Under the pieces are notes generated by a model. It was not told where the DNA came from and searched no databases. It saw only the letters and a program-made list of their open reading frames with translations. Shown piece by piece: positions 39,001 through 51,000 of a stretch of 64,000 nt of DNA. The stretch lies in contig OX411548.1 of the NCBI GenBank assembly GCA_948146395.1, positions 60,159,020 through 60,223,019 of the forward strand, in the 5' to 3' direction. Each line of letters opens with the position of its first letter. The first letter of the stretch is position 1. This DNA comes from Fragum whitleyi (Eukaryota > Mollusca > Bivalvia > Cardiida > Cardiidae). The position numbers and the translations under genes are program-made.

Positions 39001-42000
39001 TGTTTCACAGGCTGTAAACTCACAGGATCAGAACTCCCAGAGTGATGTAACAAAGAAAATGAAAGTTTCTGTTCCAAATGCTCCTTTGAAACTTTCACCT
39101 GATGATTCAACATCGAGTAAATCTGAACAGAACATAGATGTTCCTGAAGGTAATATAAGACTTGGTAGATACAATAAGTTATGAGTTTTTTATTAGCTCA
39201 CCTGAGCACCAAGTGCTCAAGGGAGCTATTGTGATTGATCGTTGTCTGGCGTCCGGCTGTCCGTCATGGCGTCAACATTTCTTTAAACCACATCTCCTCC
39301 TAAACTTATGCGTCAAAATCAACCAAACTTGGCAGAAATATTCCTTGGGAGGTCCCTTGTAAGAATTGCTAAATTGGAATGGATCGGTGCCATATCACGA
39401 GAAAAGTGGCCTTAATGACATTTTTTTAGCTCACCTGAGCACAAAGTGCTCATGTGAGCTATTGTGATCACCTTTCATCCGGCGTCCGTCCGTCGGTCGT
39501 CCGGTCGTCGTCCGTCGTCCGTCAACAATTTCTTTAAACGACATCTCCTCCTAAACTACTGGGCCGATTTACACCAAATTTTACAGAAATGTTGCTTAGG
39601 TGGTCCCCTTCAAAAATAGCTAAAAGAATTGAAATCCATGAAAAACTCTGGTTGCTATGGCAACAAACAGTGAAATTTTAAGAAAATCTTTAAAATTCTT
39701 CTTCTTCTCAACCAGTAGTCCTACAGACTTAAAACTTGGCATGGATGATCAGTTCATAGACCTGAATTGAAATAGCTAAAATCATATCTTTTGGGCCACC
39801 AGGTGCGGAGCACCAGGGGGGAGGGGGTAGTACTAAATGTAAATTTTGTAATCTTCAAGCTGCTTCTTCTTTGGAACCAGGAGCCCTACAGACTTGAAAA
39901 TTGGCATGGATGATCAGTATATGGACCTTTATATAAATAGCTAAAATCATGACTGTAGATTCACCAGGTGCGGAGCACCAAGGGGGAGAGGGTAGTACTT
40001 TTGTGAAAATTTTGTAATCTTTAACCTTCTTCTTCTGATGAATCAGGAACCTGACAGATTTGAATATTGGCATGGATGATCAGTATATGGACCTTTATAA
40101 AAATAGCTAAAACCATGACTGTAGATTCACCAGGTGCGGAGCACCAGGGGGGAGAGGGTAGTACTTTTGAGAAAATTTTGTAATCTTTAACCTTCTTCTT
40201 CTGATGAATCAGGAGCCTGACAGATTTGAAAATTGGCATGGATGATCAGTATATGGACCTTTATAAAAATAGCTAAAATCATGACTGTAGATTCACCAGG
40301 TGCGGAGCACCAGGGGGGAGAGGGTAGTACTTTTGTGAAAATTTTGTAATCTTTAACCTTCTTCTTCTGATGAATCAGGAGCCTGACAGATTTGAATATT
40401 GGCATGGATGATCAGTATATGGACCTTTATAAGAATAGCTCAAACCATGACTGTAGATTCACCAGGTACAGAGCACCATGGGGGAGAGGGTAGTACTTTT
40501 GTGAAAATTTTGTAATCTTTAACCTTCTTCTTCTTCTGAACCACAAGCTCTACAGACTTGAAAATTGGCATGGAGAACAGCTCATAGACCTTAATAAAAA
40601 TAGGTAAAATCATGACTGTAATGTCACCAGGTGCGGAGCACCAGGGGGGAAGGGGTAGTACTTTTGTGAAAATTTTTTAACTTTAACCTTCATCTTCTAA
40701 AATAACCAGGAGCCCTTCAGACTCCAATATTGGCATGGATGATAAGCATATGGATAATAAATATAATAGCTAAAAGCATGAATGTAGGGCCACCAGATGC
40801 GGAGCATTAGGGGGGAGGGGGTAGTACTTTGGATCAATTTTGAAATCTTTAATCTTATTCTTCTCCTGGATCAGGAACCCTACAGGCTTGAAAATTGTAA
40901 TGGGTGATCAATATATTGACATTAATAAGAATAGCTAAAATCATGACTGTAGGGTCACCAGGTGCTGAGTGTCTTGGGGAGGGGGTAGTACTTTGGATCA
41001 TTTTTTAAATCTTTAAACTTCTAATGAACCAGGAGTCCTACAGACTTGAAAATTGGTATGAATGATCAGCATATGGACATCAATTGAATTAGCTAAAATC
41101 ATGACTTTAGATTCACCAGGTGCAGAGCATCTTGGGGGAGGGGGAGTGCTTTGTTGAGAATTTTGAATCCCTACAGCCTTTATATTTGACATGGATTGAT
41201 CAACTCATTAAAGAAACCCTTAAAAGTCTCAGACTCAGCCTGTATATCTGGCATTGATTAGCTGATCACAGACCTTTTATGAAAAAAGCTTAAATAAATA
41301 ATGACCAGGTGAGGAGCAGAGGGAGGGGGGGGGATTATTAGTCCCCCACCGGTTACCGGTTGGGGGACTATAGGTTTGCTTGATTCCGTCTGTCCGTCCA
41401 TCCGTCTGTCCGTCCGTCCATCTGTCCGTCACGCTTTTGTCCGGGCTATATCTTCTAAACCATATGTGCTAGCAACTTCAAACTTGGTACACTTATAGAT
41501 CTCATTGAGGAGGAGTGTCATGTTCAAGAACCATTACTCTGCCACTCCAACTTTTTGAGTTATTGCCCTTTGTTGTTTTTACCCTTACATTCTTGTCCGG
41601 AACATATCTCCTAAACCGTATGTGCTAGCAACTTCAAACTTGGTACACTTATAGATCTCATTGAGGAGGAGTGTCATGTTCAAGAACCGTTACTCTGCCA
41701 CTCCCACTTTTTGAGTTATTGCCCTTTGTTGTTTTTACCCTTACATTCTTGTCCGGAACATATCTCCTAAACTATGTGTGCTAGCAACTTCAAACTTTGT
41801 ACACTTATAGATCTCATTGAGGAGAAGTGTCATGTTCAAGAACCATTACTCTGCCACGCCCACTTTTTGAGTTATTGCCCTTTGTTGTTTTTACCCTTAC
41901 ATTCTTGTCCGGAACATATCTCCTAAACTATGTGTGCTAGCAACTTCAAACTTTGTACACTTAAAGATCTCATTGAGGAGAAGTGTCATGTTCAAAGAAC

Positions 42001-45000
42001 CATAACTCTGCCATGCCCACTTTTTGAGTTATTGCCCTTTGTTTTTACCCTTACATTCTTGTCCGGATCATATCTCCTAAACTATAAGTACTAGCAACTT
42101 CAAGCTTTGTACACTTATAGATCTCATTGAGGAAAAGTGTCATGTTCAAGAACCATTACTCTGCCACGCCCATTTTTTGAGTTATTGCCCTTTGTTGTTT
42201 TTACCCTTACATTCTTGTCCGGAACATATCTCCTAAACTATGTGTGCTAGCAACTTCAAACTTTGTACACTTATAGATCTCATTGAGGCGAAGTGTCATG
42301 TTCAAGATCCATAACTCTGCCACACCCACTTTTTGAGTTATTGCCCTTTGTTGTTTTTACCCTTACATTCTTGTCCGGATCATATCTCCTAAACTTTAAG
42401 TGCTAGCAACTTCAAACTTTGTACACTCATAGATCTCATTGAGGAGAAGTGTCATGTTTAAGAACCGTTTCTCTGCCATGCCAACTTTTTGAGTTATTGC
42501 CCTTTGTTGTTTTTACCCTTACATTCTTGTCTGGATCATATCTCCTAAACTATGTGTGCTAGCAACTTCAAACTTTGTACACTTATAGATCTCATTGAGG
42601 CAAAGTGTCATGTTCAAGATCCATAACTCAGCCACACCCACTTTTTGAGTTATTGCCCTTTGTTGTCTTTAGGCTTACATTCTTGTCCGGATCATATCTC
42701 CTAAACTATAAGTGCTAGCAACTTCAAACTTTGTACACGTATAGCTTTTATTGAGGACAAGTGTCATGTACAAGAACTGTTATTCTGCCAGGCCCACTTT
42801 TTGAGTTATTGCCCCTTGTTGTTTTTACCCTAACATTTATGTCTGGATCATATCTCCTAAACCATAAGTGCTAGCAACTTCAAACTTTGTACACTGATAG
42901 ATCTTATCGAGGACAAGTGTCATGTACAAGAACTGTTACTCTGCCATGTCCACTTTTTGAGTTATTGCCCTTTGTTGTTTTTAGTCTTACATTCTTGTCC
43001 GGATCATATCTCCTAAACTATAAGTGCTAGCAACTTTAAACTTTTACAGTTATAGATCTAGTAAGTAGGAGATATATTAATAGAGAGGATTTTTGGTTAT
43101 CCGGTGGGGGACTCCTGTATTGCATCGCAATACGACATGCACTTGTTTCAAATGTTATCTGATTGAATAAGTGAAAATCTCTTTTTCTTTGGTTGCATGG
43201 ACATACCTAGGTAATGAAGCTTTTTTCTCAGGTGAGCGACCCAGGGCCAACGGCCCTCTTGTTTGTTTACACTCAAGAAGCCACAAATATGGTCCAATCT
43301 TCATGAAACTTGGTCAGAATGTTTGTTAGGTCATGAGGATGAGCTCATTTGAAAATTGGAAGTATCGGTGTCATATCAGGGGAATAGGGGCCTTAATGAT
43401 AATTTTGTCGAATGAGCTCCAAACGCCACAAATATAGTCCAATCTTCATGAAACTAGATCAAAATGTATTATAGGTCACAAGAATGAACTCTGTTGAAAA
43501 AAATGGAAGGTTCATGCCATATCTTAGGAGTCTTAATGATAATTTACTTGAAATATCAGGTGAGCGATTTAGGGCCCTCAGGGTCCTCTCGTTCAGATGA
43601 AGGTGTGGGGTAGTATCATCAATTCCAGGGATCATTTTTGGGTGAGATATTGAGAGATTCTCTCATTTTTCAGAAATCGCATTGATACTGGCTTATTGAG
43701 AGAAAACTTTTAAAGCACTTTGTAATTTAGTGAAGGATTTGGTAAAATTTCTCGCTAGAAATTCTTAATTTCTCATTAGAATAGGCTAAATGAGATATTT
43801 TTGCACATGAATTCTGAGCCTGCATGCTGCAAAAAGATTCCATGGTAGTTCAGAAGCACTTTTGCTGCAATCAGTTGTTGCAAGAAAATCTAAAATTTTG
43901 GATTTTGCCTCTGATCTGTTTTCATAAATACAAATTGATTCAAGGGAAGTAACACTTTTATATTGGTGCACAGGCTGAATCTCATTTATTGATCCTTGAA
44001 ATGCTGGAGTTACAGTTCCACTTGTTTTGAATGAGAACTAGAATGACAATTTATCTTTTAATCTGAAGAATATTGATTGCTTACAATTAATTCTAGATTG
44101 GATAGTGTAATTTTTGTAATCAGTTGTAATAGGAGCCTAAAAGATTTTTTTACTTGTAATTTCCCTGAAAAAACATAACACATGTTGTTCAATTTATGTA
44201 GGATGGTTTGATTGCACACTAGTCTTTTATCAATTATTAGTCCCCCACCGGTTACCGGTTGGGGGACAATAGGTTTGCTCGATTCCGTCTGTCCGTCCGT
44301 CCGTCCGTCTGTCCGTCACTCTTTTGTCCGGAACATATCTCCTAAACTATATGTGCTAGCAACTTCAAACTTTGTACACTTATAGATCTCATTGAGGAGA
44401 AGTGTCATGTTCAAGCCCACTTTTTGAGTTATTGCCCTTTGTTGTTTTTACCCTTACATTCTTGTCCGGAACATATCTCCTAAACTATAAGTGCTAGCAA
44501 CTTCAAACTTTGTACACTAATAGATCTCATTGAGGCGAAGTGTTGTGTTCAAGATCCATAACTCTGCCACACCCACTTTATGAGTTATTGCCCTTTGTTA
44601 TTTTTACCCTTACATTCTTGTCCAGATCATATCTCCTAAACCATAAGTGCTAGCAACTTCAAACTTTGTACACTTATAGATCTCATTGAGGAGAAGTGTC
44701 ATGTTCAAGAACTGTTACTCTGCCACGCCCACTTTTTGAGTAATTGCCCTTTGTTTTTTTAACCCTTACATTCTTGTCCCGAACATATCTCCTGAACTAT
44801 GTGTGCTAGCAACTTCAAACTTTGTACACTTATAGATCTCATTGAGGCGAAGTGTCATGTTCAAGATCCATAACTCTGCCACACCCACTTTATGAGTTAT
44901 TGCCCTTTGTTTTCTTACCCTTACATTCTTGTCCGGATCATATCTCCTAAACTATAAGTGCTAGCAACTTCAAACTTTGTACACTTATAGATCTTATTGA

Positions 45001-48000
45001 GGACAAGTGTCATGTTCAAGAACTGTTATTCTGCTACGCCCACTTTTTGAGTTATTGCCCTTTGTTGTTTTTACCCTTACATTTTTGTCCGGATCATATC
45101 TCCTAAACCATAAGTGCTAGCAACTTCAAACTTTGTACACTGATAGATCTTATCGAGGACAAGTGTCATGTTCAAGATCCATAACTCTGCCACACCCACT
45201 TCATGAGTTATTGCCCTTTGTTTTCTTACCCTTACATTCTTGTCCGGATTATATCTCCTAAACTATAAGTGTTAGCAACTTCAAACTTTGTACACTGATA
45301 GATCTTATTGAGGACAAGTGTCATGGTCAAGAACTGTTATTCTGCTATGCCCACTTTTTGAGTTATTGCCCTTTGTTGTTTTTACCCTTACATTCTTGTC
45401 CGAATCATATCTCCTAAACTATAATAGCTAGCAACTTTAAACTTTTACAATTATAGATCTAGTAAGTAGGAGATATATTATAAGAAAGGATTTTTTGTTA
45501 TCCGGTGGGGGACTCCTGTATTGCATCGCAATACGACATGCACTTGTTTCTTTTTCATATCTTGCAATGGGTAGACTAATTTATAAGGGCAAACTGTCTT
45601 AGCTTGATCTGTTTAATAAGGTGTTCTGACTTAAAGGTGCTCATAGAAAAAATACAAAACTTGTTCTTAGATTTGGAAATGTGTGTAGTTTTAAAAGATT
45701 AAGATTGGCCTAAAGGCATTGGCACAAAAAAACAACATATTTCAAAAATTGTGTAACCTATTTAATCGAAACTACAAGATCAGTAAAGGATCCGTCTTTT
45801 AATTTCCAGTCTATAAATTTCAAAATCGTTCTTTTCTGTGAATAATCATTTATTTTTGCTTGTATTGATATGAACTTTCCAGCTGTCAAATACTTTTACC
45901 TTAAAATTATCATTTTCATTATCCAGTTAAAAAAGTACCAAATGACAAAGCTCCCAAAACACGATCAAAGAAATCAAAGCCAGTTCCAAAAGTCAAAACA
46001 CCTGTTGTTGAGATATCTAGTCCAGTGAAAAAAACAGATGTTGACAAATCAAATAAGTCTAGAAAAAAGAAGGAATCTAAAAGGAAGACCAAGAAATCAG
46101 GTAAGTATGAAATATTCAACCTTTCCATTTTCAGGCCCTTTTACTTAAATTGTTAAAGAAATTTTGATTGACCCCCAAGCATAGATGTAGTAAGTTGGGG
46201 CTTACTTTCACTTTTAAATCTTTTAACAAATATTCCTTTGGTGACCCTTTACTGAAATTTTTTAAAAAATTTTGATTACACTTTTTATATGAGTGTGGCA
46301 TGGCACTTTTTTTTTCTAAAATCTTAATGATTCTTCTCCCAATCACTCATTTTGGCCTATTTCTATGATACTTGGCATAAATATTCCTAAGGTGCACCTT
46401 TCCCTAAATTGGTGATGAAATTTTTCACTTTGAAATTTCAAAAAATCTTTCCTCTCGATCAATTGGACTAATTTCATTGAATCTTAGTATGAATGTTCCA
46501 TGAATGACCTTCCGACAATTTGTCTCTCACCAATGGGTTGATAATTGTAGACATATGAGATAGCAGTCGGAGGCTAGGAAAGAATGTAATGGTAGTATTG
46601 GCGAGAGAATTACCAGGAATTCTTTGTAAGGTGCTTTAGCTAGCATGTTATAACTTAAAGATTGTTGAAAGCGGCATAAAACCCCATTCAAACAAACAAA
46701 CAAATCCATGAATAATCCGTTGCTTAAATTGTACCTGAAATTGGGTCTAGAATGGTCTATTTATTGCAATCACCTTTATGTTGGTAATAAGATGTGTAAA
46801 GGGTATATAAATGCATGTCAATGGTTATTGAGTATTTTGATGCAATATGGGCCAGACCCAACAAGTCATTACAAAATAGTTCTAAAGAGACTTCTAAGTA
46901 TCGTTTTCAGTCAAAATAAGCTTTCTTAAGTCTCAAGATTTTTAAGTCAGATGAGTAAATTAGGCTTTACAGGCCCCTTGTTGAGTTCTCAAACTAATTT
47001 ACAAGTCTAAAAAAGAAATTTTATGATATATGTCTCCACTTATTAGAGACCTTATTATAGAGCTTACAGTCAGTTGAATTCTGCTTAGAGAAAGCTTATA
47101 GGAATTGAAAAAACCCACAAAGGTACAGATGAGTTTTGCAGATACTGCACATCTGACCATAGCCTTTAATTTCACTGTATGGATAATTCTTTAAACCTTT
47201 GCTGTTTAATCCCTGCTTTTTAAGTGCCTGTGATTTTATGATTGAGAAAACATTGTGAAAAAAGAAGAAATTGCTTCTGACAAGCAATTTCTTTTTTTTC
47301 CACACTATTTTCTACCCTACAGAATGGTTATTTTTCAAATTAAATCCACTTTAAATTTTCGTCTGTAAAACCTTTGAATTTGGACATGTCCAAAATTTTG
47401 TAAAACAGGAAAGGGTTAACTCTTATGTCTGCACCTAAATTTTCTTACCACTGATTATTAATCTAATACTGTGTGATACTATGTGTCCAACATGTATGTG
47501 ATAAGAAGTCAAAAATGTTGGTTTGCCCAAAGTGATGCCCATATATAGATTAAGACTGATTGATGTTTGCAGCCCCTTATGACTAATAGATTCATGATTC
47601 AAATTAGATTGAAATAAAGGAATGTTGTGGCTAATTATTCAAAGTGAATGCTGTGAATATCAAGAAAATAAGTATCATGAGGTAAATTACTTCAGATACC
47701 TTCATGAAAACTTTTTGGATGAAAATACCATTTGTGAATGGATTTACATGAATCTTTCACAGAATACTTGTGGTCATGTTACCTTTTGAATAGTGGAGTA
47801 TTGCTATGTCAGAGAAAAGGGAACCTCCTTTTGAAAACTTTTTAAAACTTTCATAGAATATTCATTATCAATTTGTGAAAAGCGCAAAAAGGTGTGTTAA
47901 ATGATTTTTCGTATGTTTGTTTTCTAAGTGCAATATTTTCCTTTTCTTTTCCTTTCCTTACAGTTTCCAAGCAAGATGAAGATACAGTGATTCCAGAAAC

Positions 48001-51000
48001 ACAACAGTGTGTAGAAGAAAATAAGGAGCAAAGTAAAAGTGAGACATCAAACACCTCTAAATCTGATAACCAAAAAGAAGACAATTCTGAATCAGCAAGG
48101 AAAAAGTCTTCAATGCCCAGTATTCCTATGAAGCAGGTGTTAAATATCGAGCCCAAAGAGACAGTTGAAAATATTGATGAAGTGAGCCAGATCGGGACCA
48201 AAAATTATGAGAGTGAGTCTGGTCAATGTCATTTTTTTAAACAATACACTGAAAAATACGCATGTATGAAATAAGAAGAAATACATTTAAATTTATTTGC
48301 AATAAAATTCATATATCATGTGTGTACTGTCTACACAAATAGCTCTGCCCTTTTATGATGTCATACTTTATCTTCAGTTGGAATGTTGATGCTTTTGACG
48401 TCATATAACCCAGGTGCTAAATGACACGCTTCATTTTCTGTGTAATTCTGCGGTCAAAATCATTTTTTATTTATCAATTTTAAATCCAGAAAAATGTAAT
48501 TTAACTATTGTTCACCCAGAAAAAGGTAATAAAACTAATTCAGAATTGTGATAGTGTTAAAATGGATATAATTTCATTTTCATGTTGATGAGTCCATGTA
48601 TAAAGTCTGATGGGGGTGGGGTGGGGTTGTTTGGGGGAGTTATATGCAAAGCAAAATCCTTGGGCTCCACCCTCAAATTTTACTTTTTGCATATAACTTC
48701 TCCATCAGACTTTATTAAAGGGCCGATCAATACAGAAATGAAATTATTTAATTAATATTCAGCAGGCATATCAAAAGAAGAAGAAGTTATTGAAGAATCT
48801 CAGCTGTCACAGCATGATCAAAACAGGTAAATAAATAACAAAAAAAGACCTCCTCTTGCAAAAACCAAGGGAGGCTAAGAGTATCTATCTGAGCAATGTC
48901 TATTTTAGAATCGTTTCCTTTGAAACTAATTGCCAAATTAGTTAATTTTTTACAGGAATGATTCCTTTTACATGATTCAAATTGTGGCACCATGAGCTCC
49001 TTTCAAAGGATGGCTAGTATTTCGCACACTATGTACACATGTATCCAGATTTGAGAATGAAAAAAAAAATGTATGGCTCGTATTGTGGACATGCGGCTTC
49101 TTGTGAAGTTTATCAACAATGATTTAAACATGTGTGAGTCAGATATTTCGTTGAAGTGGATCAATCCATCCCTACCGGTAAACCATGAACATCGCCGTCT
49201 ATTAGCTATACCACATTTTGGGCTATAGTTATAAGATTTTTACAATGAACCAACAAGCACTTATTTACGAATTTTTGAGACTTTTGCAAAAGCCTGGTGT
49301 CAAAACAGTTTGACAACCTGGTACCCCAATATAAAAATTATGTCGCGTTTCATCTGTCAATCAAATCAATTAACTCTGTCCCAAGGCATTATTTGCACGA
49401 ACCGTCACTAAAAAGGTGTGAACTACTTACCTGGCTTTATGTCAATACCTTTTCATACATGAATAGTACAAGCCACAGATTTCAATTTAAAATTTGCCAT
49501 TAAAACAGTGTATTGTTTCTTGTATCGGGAACCTTTGCTGAGTCTGCCTGAAATTCTCCCCCACCCCCTCTCCTCCGGCAAAAATCTGGGAGCCTATTAG
49601 TGGACACAGTGTTGTAATGGAGTTTGCCTTGTAATGAAGACTGTTATAATGGATTTGCAGTGTACTACCACTTACTAATCCTCTCACTGCTCATCTTACT
49701 TAGAGTTATGATAATTCTCTTATTCATGGAAGTTAAATTTTGTAAGGGTCTTTGCTGCAAAAAAAATAGGATTGCACCCGAGAAATCAAGGATGAAGGTC
49801 TGATGAGGCTATGCTGAGACTGTCAACTTACTAGGGGTGTGTGTGTGTGGGGGGGGGGGGGTATTTATTGTCTAATTTTTCACAACTAACCTTATCCTGG
49901 TCTTGCTAAATAAAGATCTTGCCTAAATTGTATTAAAAGCAAAGTGCTGTAAACACTGGATTGCCCAATTGTATTTCAGTATTTAATTTGAAAATGCAAG
50001 TTTTTAAACTTTTCTTGTTAAAAAAGTGTCATCAGGTGGTATATACTGAGACCAGACTGCACATTTGTGCAGGCTGATCTTTGCCTATATCTCCTGCAAA
50101 AGCAGGAGTATTCCAGGTTGAGCATGTTATGGGATTAATTTCTTCTTTTTATATAGAAAGAAACACAATAAATCTGACCCTGAATTGCCAACAGAAACAG
50201 TACCTGATGATGTAAATAGTATTTGTGAGAATATGAATAAACAGATTTCTGATAATCAAGATTTTCAAGAAGGAAATAAGGTATGAAACTAATATGATTA
50301 TATGTCAAGGTTTCACTTTCGTCATGTGACAAGGTCAAGATAATCTATCAAGTCAATCTTCTTAAAAGATACCTTTCTTATAATTTGCATAATGAAAGAT
50401 CTCAGTGATGTGCATTCTTAGATTTCATGGTCAAGGTCATGTTACAAAGGTTCAGGTCATCTGTAAAGGTCAACAGTTTGAAAAAATGCTATTGTGGGGG
50501 CATTTGTGTTTCACATTCACATCTTGTTCTGCAACATTTGCCAATTTAAAGTTGTGAGTTGTTTGGTAGTATGAGTTTCATTTACAACGTCTTTTCTCAA
50601 ATTTTGTCATCTATTTTATAATCACTTAAATGCTGAAACTGTTTTGATCTCTCTTATAGACATTGGATTATGATGAAAAAGGCAGTGAGAATGATTTTGG
50701 TCAAACTGAAAACAAAGAAGAAGAAGCAGCAGTTGAACAAAACAATACTAGAACTGATATTCTGAAAAGATTTCCAAAACAGAAATCATCAGGTGTAAAT
50801 AACTTCGGATTTGATGAGCTAGGTGATATTGACACAATCCCAGAAAGTTTAGAGCCAGTCACAGATTGTGCGCTATCAGTTATTGAGAGGCACAGTAAAG
50901 TGTGTGGTCAGGAAAATGATAATAAGCATAAGCATGGAAAAGAACAGGTTCAGACTAAAAGTAAGCAAGGAAAAGAAAAATTTAAAACAAATAATAAACA

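Larger units (their letters stand above)
39428..43263 (+). mobile_element. HINE-like family A, inner copy carrying 166-nt tandem repeats
   Basis: 5' palindrome AGCTCACCTGAGC...CATGTGAGCT, GTCC/GTCG tract at 39480-39525, ~9 tandem units, 3' end AGGGCC-aac-GGCCCTCTTGTT. It is interrupted by the family C element 41336-43147. Confidence 0.82.
39195..43593 (+). mobile_element. HINE-like family A, outer copy of a three-level nest
   Basis: 5' palindrome at 39195. It is interrupted at ~39427 within ...GGCCTTAATGACATTTT and resumes at 43264 with GTTTACACTCAAGAAGCCAC, the same join seen unbroken at 21940-21985. 3' end AGGGCC-ctca-GGGTCCTCTCGTT at 43571-43593. Confidence 0.82.

Noticed and set aside
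39855..40405. Three 72-codon minus-strand frames in tandem
   Set aside because: They recur at exactly the 166-nt repeat period and have no independent coding evidence.
41440..43080. CRISPR-like array
   Set aside because: Units of ~156 nt are adjacent without unique spacers, in a eukaryotic intron with a mobile element at its ends; it is a tandem satellite-type array.
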